Positions 25,727 to 37,739 of a DNA stretch of 45,602 nucleotides are shown one piece after another; the first letter of the stretch is position 1, and each line of letters starts with the position of its first letter. Both the position numbers and the translations under genes were made by a program. Below the pieces are notes generated by a model. That model did not search any database and was not told the DNA's origin. It saw only the letters and a program-made list of their open reading frames with translations. Source of the stretch: Choristocarpus tenellus KU-1152 (lineage: Eukaryota > Phaeophyceae); assembly GCA_964200185.2 (NCBI GenBank), contig CAXNAD020000023.1, forward strand, positions 1 through 45,602. Direction: 5' to 3'.

Positions 25727-26909
25727 ATGGCCTACAACTACGACGAAGATGACCCCTCGTTCGTGATAGAGCTGCTTAATGGATCTAGAGGGGATGTAGG
25801 CGCAGTCCACGAGATAGGCGAAGATTCACCACGAAATGGTCCTGATGGGAGGGTTACGGACAGGTGAGTTTGAAATAGGCTGCGAAAAGGAGTAATCAAG
25901 ACTTGGATTCAAACTGTGTTGCCAATGGTGAACCCCAAGTCTAGATTACCAGCGTACTTCGTACCCTAAGTTTTTCACTGGTTTATATCGTCTGTGCCCT
26001 AGACTTGTTCGATGCGTCTTCTCGACTTCGCACCCACCTCGTGCTGAGATTCGTCCCTATCTTAACGTCTTTTTTGCATAATCAGAAATGCCAGCCTTGC
26101 CTCTCAGCTGTGGAGTTACTCTAATGAACCCACGTACAACCCTCTTTATTGCCCTGAATTAATCTCCATGGGAATCCCCCGTCCAGCTTTCTACGCGAGA
26201 TAGAGGTTGCCTGTGACGAGAGTACGAGCGACGAGAATGAACTCGCTGAATTCGATGTTCGAGGAAAATATGATCTTGCGGCAGAGACAACTCGTGTCGC
26301 CGTTGCTGATATGATAGGAGTCGGCAACAATCTCGAAAAACTGTCAAGGTTTTCTTCCACGTACCGCCGAAGGGAGGGTAAGTGTACTCAACTATTGTAG
26401 AATGGTAACAACGATATTTGTGTTTTTTCTGTGAAAAGAGACAAAAGGTTCCATTGGGTTGCTTTTGCTCGAATCTCGAGAAGGTAGTAGACACCTTGGA
26501 TGTGCGTCCCACCATTCCGCAGTTGTTTCTACAACCTATAGCCAACTCTGTTAGGGTGGCCAGCTTGAATATTGTAAATACTCAAGTATGTTGACTGGAG
26601 TGTTTGGTCCTCAAGTTTGCATTTCAGCGCACATGATTTTTTTCTTACTTCACCTCAATGCAATATGCTGCACACACAATATGAGGAAAGTTAGCACAGT
26701 CTTGTCGTGTGTCACGCATGCAGTAGTGGCCTCACATGAGCTGCTGTATGTGTCATTGTTTTACAGGTGACAGACTTGGAACGATGGATGAGGGTAAGGT
26801 TGATACGGCCACGAGGCAGATTCTAAGCAAGGGAAGGCGAGTTGTCCATGGCAGCCAGGACACTTCCCAATTGGAGTTTGACATCAACAAGGAGAAAGGC
26901 AAGAAATAG
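25727..26909 (+). CDS. Acidic protein, N-terminal exons of the coiled-coil gene or a small separate gene
   Basis: Exons 25727-25863, 26187-26377 and 26767-26898/26909 join in phase. The protein starts MAYNYDEDDPSFVIELLNG, is acidic early, and continues with FDVRGKYDLAAETTRVAVAD and a charged helix-prone end (EFDINKEKGKK). I recognise no family. If the third exon is read through, TAG at 26907-26909 ends a protein of 156 residues. Otherwise a GC-AG intron (AAAG then GCAAG) starts at 26899 and the gene would continue into the coiled-coil exons. Phase with the next candidate exon (about 27238) does not match, which favours a missing exon or a separate gene. A poorer acceptor for exon 2 exists at about 26090 but leads to an early stop. 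Confidence 0.6.
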
Positions 26910-27237
26910 TCATTGTGCCTTTTTGTGTTATTTTTGATTGGGTATGCTTATCAATTGCTGTATCCATTGATCTTACACTTTGAAGTACAGGTGAATCATG
27001 CAACAATAACATGGTGTTCTGCAATCACCTGTGGTTACTAATAATGGTTGCTAATGATGGAAATTCCCTCTCATACTGCTTGCAAAGGAATGCACTGTCC
27101 ATCCAAGATATGACCTCGAGAACTGGGATAGTCTGTCCCTTGTCTTGATCTTGGCATTTCAAGGATGGTGAAACCCTCAGCAGGGACTAGATAGTATCAA
27201 CAAAAGTCCCCTAACTGCAAGTTTACTTCTCCTTGCA

Positions 27238-30200
27238 GCCCAAGCTTTGAGGTGATAGTCCCATCCTCACAACCATCCATCATGACAGATAGGACATCCT
27301 CAGGGTACTATTCCCATGAAGTTAGAGGGTCGCCTTCTCAGACCTCCAGATCAAGGCAGCAACTACTAGCGCAGAAGGATGGGCTATATCCTAGGTCTTC
27401 CAGAGACACTGTAAGGGAAGATATAGAATCAGCACCCAGAGGTATGGCTGGAACATTAGAACAAGGATTAGAGGCTGTTGATGGGGAGGAGACCACACGG
27501 TTGTGCGAGGAGCTCATGAGGTGGAGTTCTGCTTTGGATGGGGCGGAGGAGGAACTGAGACAGAGAGAAAATCAGGAAGGAGAGGAGACACATGGGGATA
27601 GGGAACATGACAGCCACAGTCAACAGGTTGGAGGAATGGAATGGGATAAGACTATCCTAATGCCAGGCCTGGAGATTGATCGTGCTTTGTCTTGACTTGT
27701 TCAACCCTATTTTTCAGTTTGTTACTGAACTCGATGATGAGTACTTTTACAGTGGGTGTTGTCTGTGTAATGAAACGGTTTGCCAATGATCCCATGTGAG
27801 GCATGGAGGAGAAAGGACCCTGTCTTTGTCAACCATAATATGTAGGACAAAAGTTTGTCCAATGAGAGCATGCACAGAAAGTGAATGTTCTTTCACATCA
27901 GACCCGTTTAACATTTTGGTGGAACCAGGTGTTGCATCATTGCTAGGGCCCTATTACTTCACATGATACCACCATTACATTAAACTCACAAAAACATATA
28001 CAAAAGTACAAGTAGTTCCAACCATTAATCAATACTGCTATATACTAGTAACACATCAGACTAGACTAGACTAAAGAATGGCAATCAACACCACGTTGTT
28101 GATACTGAAATGTGTATTTTCTCACCCACCGCAAGGTTTAGAAGTTAATGTGAGGGACAGAAGTTAACGTGCTTTTACTCTTTACAAAAATATTTCTCTT
28201 GCCTTGGCATCACTTGCCCTCATGTGTTTTAGCATCCACAGTATAACATTGGTGCACACACGTGCAGACATGAAGATTATTTGTCCTCTTGTGAGAGTGT
28301 TACCACCTTTGGCTTAGGTGAGGAGGTAGGTGCTGCAAGAGGGAAGAAGCTCAAACGTCGCATGTATCAGAAACCATGTGAAGGTAACTCTAGGGATCTT
28401 GTCTACTCTGGCCAGGCTGAATCGGAACATGAAGGTTTTCGCTGGCAAGAGCAGGAGCAAAGTAGCAGGGGAAAGACAAGATGGGATTGGAGAAAGGGCG
28501 AGCCCCCACCTGGAACCCCTCAAGGGAGGGAAGAGGGGGTAAGGGGTCGGTGTGACACAGTCAAACTTGATTTGGACCCAACACCTTCCTATGCCCTGCC
28601 AACCAAGCACTTCAAATCCTTAAACAGGTCAGTTTATTTGCAGACAACAGGTCACTTAGAGTGCTTTGTGGTTGCTATATTTAATAAACTAAATATTAGC
28701 TAGTTGTGTTTGAAGGTATGATATCCTCTCCAGAACATTCCATTTCATTTTTGTAAAGGTGTTTTTGTGAAGATAGGAGAGGTATGCTGTGCAGGGGCAT
28801 TCCTGTCGTGATCGTTTTGGCTATGGCTGTGACAGAACTAGCTTGTACAAATTGTTTGGTGTTTTACATCAAGTGCAGAGTATGCAATGGGGCATCCTAC
28901 TCACCTCTGCTACTTAAAAGTAGTCTACTTTTCTCTCCATATCTTAATTGGTTACCTGTCAAGTACTCATGTTCCAAGTCACCAATTTGTAAGTCAAGAG
29001 GGAGAAATGCAACCTTGTTGGGAATTGAGATAAATTGGGAAGCATTGGTTCCTGAGAATTGTAGTTGTTCTCAACAGTGCGGTTTGGAGTGGTTGAGTGT
29101 GGAAAGAAGCAAGAGATTGTACACGAGTTGCTTGCTGGTGCCTGAGTGATGTTACTTGTACTTGTCCCAGATGTTGCTCAACCCTGGCAATATTAGCAAG
29201 TACCTGTATGATCCAAGGGTTAGTTATTTAGGGTTATTTTGAAAAGGTAGGTCCAGCCTTCAATACCATTACTACCTATTTTACATCAAACCCATCAACC
29301 TCATTGTGGTAGCCACGATAGCAAATGTAATGATAATAATAATGTTAATAATAATGATAATATGATAATAATAATGTTTTCAACTAGAATCTCTCTATAT
29401 TTTTATACTTGTTTTATTTTTCAATGGTATAATAATAACAAATAAGTAGAGCTATGTGTGGTTTAGTCACATTTTTCTTCTGTGGGTGTTTTTTTTTATG
29501 TAATTGGTGCCACTCACTGTCAACAGGGACAGCAATAGTGAGGACATCAACCATGGGGGGATGCAGCGTCACCAGAACAAACTCCACCGACAAGTGAGAA
29601 CGGTCTTGAAAATGTATCTCTACACCCTTCATTTTATCAGAGATACTTTACTGTTGTCATAGTTGTGCCATTTTTTTAGTAGATGACTATAAAATCTTGT
29701 TCTGGTTTGAGTTTGTTAGATTTTGATGTCTATTTTGATGTCTATGGTACTGGGTGTTCTTCGTTCAATGCATTCGTAAGTTTTTTTTAAGTATTCTGCT
29801 ACTCAGGTACTGCTACTCAGGTACTACTACTCAGGTACTGCTACTCAGGTACTGCTACTCAGGTACTGCTACTCAGGTACTGCTACTCAGGTACTGCTAC
29901 TCAGGTACTGCTACTCAGGTACTGCTACTACTACTATTACTACTACTACTACCACTACTACTACAACCACTATTACTACTACTACTACTACTACCACTCC
30001 TATTACTAGTAGGTCGTTTTTGTGGGTAGGAACCACAAAGCAAAGATGGTATATTGCAATTTTAGTGGGGGATGCCTTTTTTTTATCATCGAAGTACCTG
30101 GATGGTGTGACATTTGTATTGTGCTATATGCATAATATCATCTAGACTTACCTAATCCTTTCCTTGGCATGGTGTCCCTCTTTATGGTGCAGAAGGTCGC

Positions 30201-32442
30201 ATGTATCGGTCGAGGTTTTTTATTTACATTAATTGTAATACTAGTGGTTACAATATTGTTTGTTCACTGATACACGTTGCATGTAAGTCTATACTAGTAG
30301 TCTATACTAGTGGCAGAACAAGCGTCTTAAATGACTTGCAAAATATGAAATTGCCTTGACTTGTAATTTGTTGTATATGGCAACCATTAGTAAGTTACTG
30401 ATGATGATGGCTGCAAGTACACAAAGAGGGTTTGCAGTTCTGGAACTGTAAATGTACCATATATTTAATGTACATGTGCTAGATGTAAATGTACTATATA
30501 TTCAATGTACATATGTTAAATGATAACAATACTAATAACATACATACTCTCAGGTGATACGGCCCCATTGATCCACCCTGTGGTCTTTACTGAAACATAT
30601 TTGCTAGCACAGAAAGGCGTTGTGGGTGGATACTCCCTTGCTGATGTATGTATACCAAGTTAGGCCAATTGATTTGTATTGACAAGAGCAGATTACCATG
30701 AAAAGGGATCTCTGATGCAAGACTTTCTTGCAATGATAGATATTGATAGATGTGACTAATAGTTGTCGTTCTGAATGAGAGCAGTCAAGCTACTTCCATC
30801 CCCCACCTCCAGAGCATATCAATGTTATAAGAGTTTAAATAACAAGTATGTATCACTTCATAGTATGTATCACTTCATAGTATGTATTACTTCATAGTAT
30901 GTATCACTTCATAGTATGTATAACTTCATAGTATGTATAACTTCATAGTATGTATCACTTCATAGTATGTATTACTTCATAGGATGTATCACTTCATAGT
31001 ATGTATAACTTCATAGTATGTATAACTTCATAGTATGTATCACTTCATAGTATGTATTACTTCATAGGATGTATTACTTCATAGTCAGAGGTACTCTCGT
31101 TGGCAAACTTATCATTTGTTGCCCCCAGTGTTAGTTCCTTATTTTTGACTATCAAAGGGGATTGGTGTTTATCAAAAATGGTACAATACATTGTTTTCCT
31201 CTTTTTCTTTGTGATGTTTCCACAACAGTGTTCTGTGTCTGTAATACCAATGGTTCCAATATTTTTCAATTGATACAAATACACTTTTTCAATTAATAAT
31301 AAATACACTTTTTTCCCTCAGTGTAAATCTGATCAGAATTTACCCATTTGCTCAATTTCTGTTGCAGTGTGAATAGGGGATGCAATTGTAGATATGGTAG
31401 ATATAGCTGCACTGTGAACAACTCTCTATTTCACTGTTAATATTTATACGATGTTAATATTTATGATATTAATATTTACATGATATTAATATTATATGAT
31501 GTTAATATTTATATGATATTAATATTTATACGATGTTAATATTTATGATATTAATATTTATATGATGTTAATATTTATATGATATTAATATTTATATGAT
31601 ATTAATATTTATACAATGTTAATATTTATATGATATTAATAATTATATAATATTAATATTTATACGATGTTAATATTTATATGATGTTAATATTTATATG
31701 ATATTAATATTTATACAATGTTAATAATTATATGATATTAATATTTATATAATATTAATATTTATACGATGTTATTATTTATATAGTTATATTTATATGA
31801 TGTCAATCTTCATATGTCATATCAGTTTTGCCAACACTCTTTCTCTCCTACTCCAGAGTATATATTTTTTAATCTGCATTATCACAATACATTATCACAA
31901 TACATACATTTACCGAAACACTAATGGTACACCAAGGCAATCTTGGAGGAGGAGAACCGTGGGATGAAGCTTAGGATGGAGGGACAGAGAAGGGCAATTC
32001 ATGAGCTAGAGCACCAGGCACGGAGTCTGAGGGGAGAGGTACAATTGAGGTGGGACTTCTAATAGTATTGATATATGTGTTAATATTATAGGAGTATTTA
32101 AACTAATATTAATAAATGTTGCAAATTGTGAGTACTTCCAGCATTGCTTTTTTTTCTTTGACAATTAGAAAAAAAAGGTGATCAAGAGGAAGTCAGTCAA
32201 GTACTACCATGAGATGTATCTTTCATTTGGTGTTTGTCAGGTACTGTGAAATGTGACATGAGTTGTAGGGAAAAACTCCCTCCCTCCTTCCCTCCCTCAT
32301 AGTGTCAGTAAAATGCAGAAATAGCCCAGTTTTTGAAGGCTCTAATTAAGTACAGTGGAGAAGATGTGGTGAAAGCAATAGACTCAATGGAACTGAGGGA
32401 GGGAAGATTTGTGTTTTTATCTTTTTTATATTGTATCTTTCA
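27238..32442 (+). CDS. Candidate middle exons of the coiled-coil gene
   Basis: Several segments have coding character and splice sites: about 27238 to 27690 (EELMRWSSALDGAEEELRQR, charged helix), 28268-28627, 29527-29593 (in phase with the preceding one), 30554-30645 (IHPVVFTETYLLAQKG), 31937-32038 (EEENRGMKLRMEGQRRAIHE, coiled coil), 32169-32240 and about 32311-32442 (less sure). Charged, heptad-like composition agrees with the exons further right. Not all junctions match in phase, so small exons are missing or some borders are wrong. I do not recognise the protein. Long introns here are filled with tandem repeats (29.8, 30.9 and 31.4 kb). Confidence 0.45.
29798..30005. repeat. 15-bp array (TACTGCTACTCAGG) grading into (TAC)n
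   Basis: About nine copies of CTACTCAGGTACTG lead into an imperfect TAC/TAT triplet run. On the plus strand each copy has CAG followed by GTACT, which resembles an acceptor and donor back to back. It lies in an intron of the coiled-coil gene. Confidence 0.9.
30846..31083. repeat. 17-bp minisatellite AGTATGTATCACTTCAT, about 14 copies
   Basis: Highly uniform head-to-tail copies with single-base variants (TATCACTTCAT, TATTACTTCAT, TATAACTTCAT). Uniformity suggests recent expansion. Intronic or between candidate exons of the coiled-coil gene. Confidence 0.95.
31434..31800. repeat. 17-bp AT-rich array, unit GATATTAATATTTATAT
   Basis: More than 20 copies of a unit close to GATGTTAATATTTATAT or GATATTAATATTTATAT, almost pure A and T. 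ATATTAATAT is a perfect palindrome in many copies, so the array could extrude cruciforms. It lies about 130 bp before candidate exon 31937-32038 and only 350 bp after the previous 17-bp array. Confidence 0.95.
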
Positions 32443-32874
32443 GGTGTTTACCTGTTTTCTAGATGATATGAGGATAAAATATATTAATATGACCAGACAT
32501 CATGCTTGTGATGTAGTGGGATCAGTAAATATCACCATTGTGCTGTGGCCTGTTGTGAATCATAAGTAACTATCATAAATCATACCGATAATCAAGTAAA
32601 TACAATAACACACATAAAAATATTTGTGGATGCACTGCATTTAATCAACAGTGTATTTTTATTTGCCATATTTTAATATTTGTACAAGGAGTTCCTCTTG
32701 ACAAGGATCTTAGTGGTGTTGATCCTTTTTCTATTTTGTAACTTTGATACATAGTTTTATTCACAGTGCAGACCCTACCAATTCAATTCTGACAACTTTA
32801 CCAATAAATAGATACTTCAGATGCATCAAATTTCTTTTTCCATTAACCTCCCTTGGTCACATCACATCACATCT

Positions 32875-33010
32875 TATCACATCACCACAATCACAATCGC
32901 AATCGCAATCATAATCACAGTCATAATCACAATCATAATCATAATCACAGTCATAATCATAATCATAATCACAGTCATAATCACAATCATAATCACAATC
33001 ACAATCACAT
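32875..33010. repeat. Hexamer microsatellite (ATAATC/ACAATC/ACAGTC)n
   Basis: About 22 hexamers lead directly to the acceptor CATACAG of candidate exon 33015. On the plus strand the run is A- and C-rich, so the acceptor lacks a usual pyrimidine tract. All long ORFs across it (His/Asn, Ile/Thr, Asp/Cys repeats) are repeat artefacts. Confidence 0.9.
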
Positions 33011-33014
33011 ACAG

Positions 33015-36000
33015 AGACAACGAAATAGTCAAGCTGAGGAGAAAGATAGCAATGGCAGCAGCTGCTCCTACTGTGGGGACATGCTCCTGTTGTACTAGCA
33101 CTCATGGTCGTGGAGGGGGAGGGGGAGGGGATATTGACAGGGTGGCTAGTCTGAAGAAGAAGGCATTAGCGGCGGAGGCAGGTCATGTGTTGGTTTGGGA
33201 GTTGTAAGGGCAAGGGTTTAATGGGAAAAGGGCAATGTATGAAGAGCTCTTCCCCCCAGTGTGTCATCTAAGAGGGCAACAGTACTTGCCTCAAGTTTAT
33301 TGTATGTTGTATGTTGTGTGTTTTTATTGAGGCAAGCTAAGTCAGCCACTTGAAGTCCTTGTGGTTAATTCGATTTTTTTATTATTTCTGAGTGTAATGT
33401 ACCTTGGTTGGTTGAAGCTATCCATCCATCCATTATCCTCTTGGTGTTTTTTGTTAATAATTATGTCTGTGTGTATGCATGTGCATTGTATGTGTGTGTG
33501 CTTGTCAGGCTCAGTGCAGAGACATGGAGCTGCTACTTTTGGAGAGTCGTGGTAAAGAACAGCGAACAAGGGAGATCAATAACACACTCAAGAAAAACTT
33601 AAAGTGAGACATCCACTTCCACCTACTCCTTGCCCCCCTCCACTTGTCACTTGAGTCAAAGGAAGTATAGACATTTTTTTTCCTATAATTTTTTTTATTA
33701 TTGTTCATTCTATTGCAGTACAGTTTTCTTTTGGTGTAATTTTCCAATCGTCCAGTTGTGAATCAAGTATGTCATTGTGTGTGTGTCATAAGGAGGTGGC
33801 CATCAATTATGTAACAAACCCATTATAAACATCACACAGTCAAACCCCTTAAATTCCAATATTGAGAGTAGTTGAAAGAAGAGTCCTATTAATATGTCAG
33901 TGTTTCTTTTCCCACCTGCACTCACCCCGACCATGTTGTTTGTGATTATCTCAAGTATCCTGATTCACCAACTACCAACTACCAAGTGGACTATTGTATC
34001 TCTCATACGTGGTATGCTCTGTTTGGTCCTTGTGGTTGAGATATATGTTGTCAGTATGACTTGGGGCACTTGCAAATCCTGGATGGCGTTGACTATTTGT
34101 AACCAGCTTGGATCATTTCTTGTCTTTTTATTGGGGGATTTACTTCATGCTGATGTTTATGCTGGAAACATTTTGTGTTAAAAGGGCTGCTCAACAGAAT
34201 GTGTCTTCATTAGAGGTGGAATTGAAGGATGTCAAGAATGCTTTGGCTATAGCAAGGAAGGGGTCTACAGACCTACAAAGAGAAGCTAAGGTGAACTAGT
34301 CAATCACACACACCTCACATTTGTCTCAAGTACAAAATTGATCTATCAGTCAATGGACACTCATGCATGCCAACCACTATTGGTCATATCCATGATTCTT
34401 GAATTGAAGGTACATTGCACTGAATTACTTGTTATTGATATTGTAGTTGGTGGTTGAAGGGAAGGTATTGCCAAAGAACAAAATAAAATGTTACAATAAT
34501 AATAATCATCATCATCACAATAATAATCATACTTTTTTTCACTCTCTTACTCCTTCAATGAATAACTTCATGGCTTATGCTGTCATACCTAACACAATAT
34601 ATTGTCCCATTCCAAAGTTTTTTTAGATTGCAGCAATGCCGACATTTCTCAACCTTCCACTCACAGCAAGCCCACAAACAACCATCATGCTACTACTTAT
34701 ATTTTTTTTGGAATACTTTTATTTTTATGATGACAAAGCTGACCCACATACACCACACCAATGATGTAGAGTGTAGTATAGAATAGGCTAGAAATCAAGG
34801 TCAATCAACAGTATTAATAGCCATCTACACTCTACACAATGAATAAGCATACACATGATTGATTCTGAGTATATGACATGATTAGAGCTTGTCATTGTTG
34901 AAAACAGTTTTCTCCTGACAGACTGTAGTATTGACTTGTGGTATGCAACACATTCATTCCAAATCTTACAGACACTATTATTATTGTGTTGAAAGCATGT
35001 CCCATTTTTTTTCATTTTTTCACATAATGGTTCATAAGGGTTCAGCAGAGCAAAGGAACACACATTCATTCCAAACATGAATTGCAAGAGGATGTAAAAA
35101 ACATTTGATACTATATGTGGTACCAGTAATACTAGCCAACACTGTTGATATTGATACAGTGTAGACAATAATATATCACATGTATTCCAAGTACTTTACT
35201 TTGTTTTGATAGTACAGGATTAGTTACCAAGATTTGTCCTCTGTTTGATGGTTGCAACAGGCAAGTGCCAAGGATGCAAGAAAATTTCGACGGCAACATG
35301 AGGATATGCTACACAAAATTGAGACAGCCAGGGCAGAAGCAGCTGAATTGTCAATGCACTTAAAAAATGTAAGGAGAGTAAGGAGACTTTTGATCCTCTT
35401 GGTGACTCCAATAATGAAGTGATTATTGGAAGATTATTGGAAGACAAGGTGTGTTAAGGACACACAAGAAAGTTTTGGTTAACATCAATCATGGTAGCTG
35501 TACACCAGGTATACTTTGTCTAACTCATCTGTGTGTGACACTCACTCATCCAAGGAGGTGGTCAAAGGTGGTTCAGAGGCTGGTTCACTTCGGGAGAAGA
35601 TTGTTAGTCTGGAGGCCATGGTGGAGGAGTTATCTCGAGAGAATCATATTCTGGAAGATCGATTGAGGGAAGGACAGCTTCGTGGCAAGATGAACAAGCA
35701 AGATAGGTAACACATGCTATACAGTGTCTTGTCCTGTCATGTCATGTCATGTCATGTCATTGGTGGACCCTGAACTATATACTTACGCTAAAGCTGACCC
35801 TAGTTGTTCATTGTACTATTATTACTATTTTTATTATAGTGAAGTACTCTGAGCATTGAGAGGGTGACAAGTGCAACTGTGGGTTGGTCTCTCAAGAACT
35901 AGCTTGTTTTTATTGTGTGAATTCTTTCTCCCCAATGCCAACCTTGTGTGTGAGACAGTATTGTATCTTCAACATAGAGTGATTTTGGTGCTGATACTTT

Positions 36001-37739
36001 CTTTCTAGGATATTATTATTTTTATTATTATCTGTAAATAGGAGTAATTGGCTTTTTTCCCCATTCCATCCCCAACCTACCCCCTCCCTCCCCCCTCGCC
36101 TCTGTTGTTTTTACTTTTTTTGAGTAAGATGGGTCATGTCTGAGCTGCGATCAAAGTCATCACCACCTTCATCATCAGCATTACGTAGACCATTGCGAGA
36201 TCCTCTTGACTATCAGTCAATACAACATTCATCTCTTGACTGGACAGGGAGACAGGATGTATACCCCTTGACAAAGGACAAAGGAAGGGACCCTACCGGT
36301 CGCTTACAGTCAGTTACAAGGCCTTCAACAGATCAACAGACCAATTCCCCCAGAGATAGAGATGGAGATGAGGTGAAGGACTCCTTGTCATCACCAGATC
36401 GGGGAAGGACTCTGTCATCTAGTCCATCTTTTGTTGGAAACAAGGATGTGGAGAATGACTCTGATGTAGAGAATGGTTTACAAAACAGAGAGACTAGGAG
36501 CAATGAAGGACATGTATCATTGAGGAGGTTATCAACAAGAGAAGAGAGATTCACTCGAGAAAAGGGACAGTTGTACTCCCAACTTTATGGCAGCAATTGG
36601 ACTGTTGATGGGGAAGTGGTGAACGGATCTCTCCCTGCTGGGAGTGATAGAAGTGCAATGGGTGCTAGGTAAGAGGAGGAAGAGAGGAAGGCTCTCACCA
36701 ACTATGATATGAGTTACTATTTGTCATGTGAGTTTGCTGTATGATATGAGTTACTATTGTTACTAGTTGTGAACAATTGTCATCCTTTGTCAGTTGTGAT
36801 TGTACTAGAAGTGTTGGAGACTTTTCTTTTTTTCACCGAGTGCACCCTTAGTGTTACAGTGTTAGCATATATTAGTACAATTAATAGTTGGGAGATTTTT
36901 TGTGTATATATTAATCCAATTTATAGTTGGGAGATTCTTTGTGTATATATTAATCCAATTTATAGTTGGGAGATTCTTTGTGCTTTTTTTCAAGAGTATG
37001 ATGTAGAATAGTATTCCTTCGGCTGCTAGTAGTGTAGGTGTCAAAAACGTTTTATTTATCGAGGTGATACACTCTAAACATCCCCTAACCCTAACCCTAA
37101 TGTATATACATGTACACCTCATCTGTTTCATTCATTCCCAAGTGAAAGAGATTTTATACTTTTCTGAGCAAGGATTCTGTTTTTTGCCAATGCACAATAA
37201 TAATAATAAAGACACTATTACTCCCAATAGTAAAGATAATATTACTAGTAGTTGTAATGGATGTACCTGGTGTCCCTGTCAGGTTTAGGGGAAGTATATT
37301 GTTTTGTGAGACTAACAGCTCTACCTTGGTTATTCTGCGTGTGATTTGTTTGATACATACATACAGGCCATCGACCCATGTATATTGCGTTGAATTAATA
37401 CATTTCCCCCTGTGCTCCCTTCCTCCCTTGGTGGGGTACTACAAGGTATAACCGATTGCAAGCCATGTACAGGAGGGTCAACAGGAAGGACAGGCGGTGA
37501 GGTCTTGTCATGTTCCTCTCAAGGACCAGTGTAGACCAATCTTACAGTCTCAGTTATTAATAATTGCTCTATATTAGTATACTATTCCAATTAGTGTTAG
37601 CGTTAGTACTAGCATTAGTATTAGTATTATTATTATTACTACCTACTGCTACAGGGTGAAAAAAAAGCGTGCCCTTCACCTTGAGTGCAAACCACATCAG
37701 AAGTGTCTTGGGTACCACCAACCACAATATGTGGAGTGA
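33015..37739 (+). CDS. Long coiled-coil protein, C-terminal exons
   Basis: Exons 33509-33603, 34185-34290, 35261-35368, 35555-35706, 36129-36668, 37446-37496 and 37655-37739 join in phase to TGA at 37737-37739. An upstream exon, 33015-33181, has coding character but its donor is uncertain. Heptad-rich segments: CRDMELLLLESRGKEQRTRE, VSSLEVELKDVKNALAIARK, ARKFRRQHEDMLHKIETARA and LREKIVSLEAMVEELSRENH. Exon 36129-36668 is Ser/Arg/Asp-rich and probably disordered. The C-terminus is strongly basic (RVNRKDRRVKKKRALHLE). Such architecture is common in centrosomal, ciliary and Golgi scaffold proteins, but I cannot name a family. Segment 35383-35448 is a further in-phase open stretch separated from the previous exon by 14 nt. 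Confidence 0.75.
36875..36985. repeat. 39-bp minisatellite, about 2.8 copies
   Basis: Unit of the form AATTTATAGTTGGGAGATTC..TTTGTGTATATATTAATCC repeats almost perfectly. It lies in the intron after exon 36129-36668. Confidence 0.9.

Noticed and set aside
30846-31083. CRISPR-like array
   Set aside because: The 17-bp units are directly adjacent with no unique spacers, in a eukaryotic intron, so it is a minisatellite.
32853-33101. His/Asn-rich, Ile-rich and Asp/Cys-rich ORFs
   Set aside because: All are frames of the hexamer repeat; only the end beyond 33015 looks like coding sequence.
35383-35448. Simple extension of exon 35261-35368
   Set aside because: Read through without removal of 14 nt, the frame is lost and soon stops; kept only as a finding.
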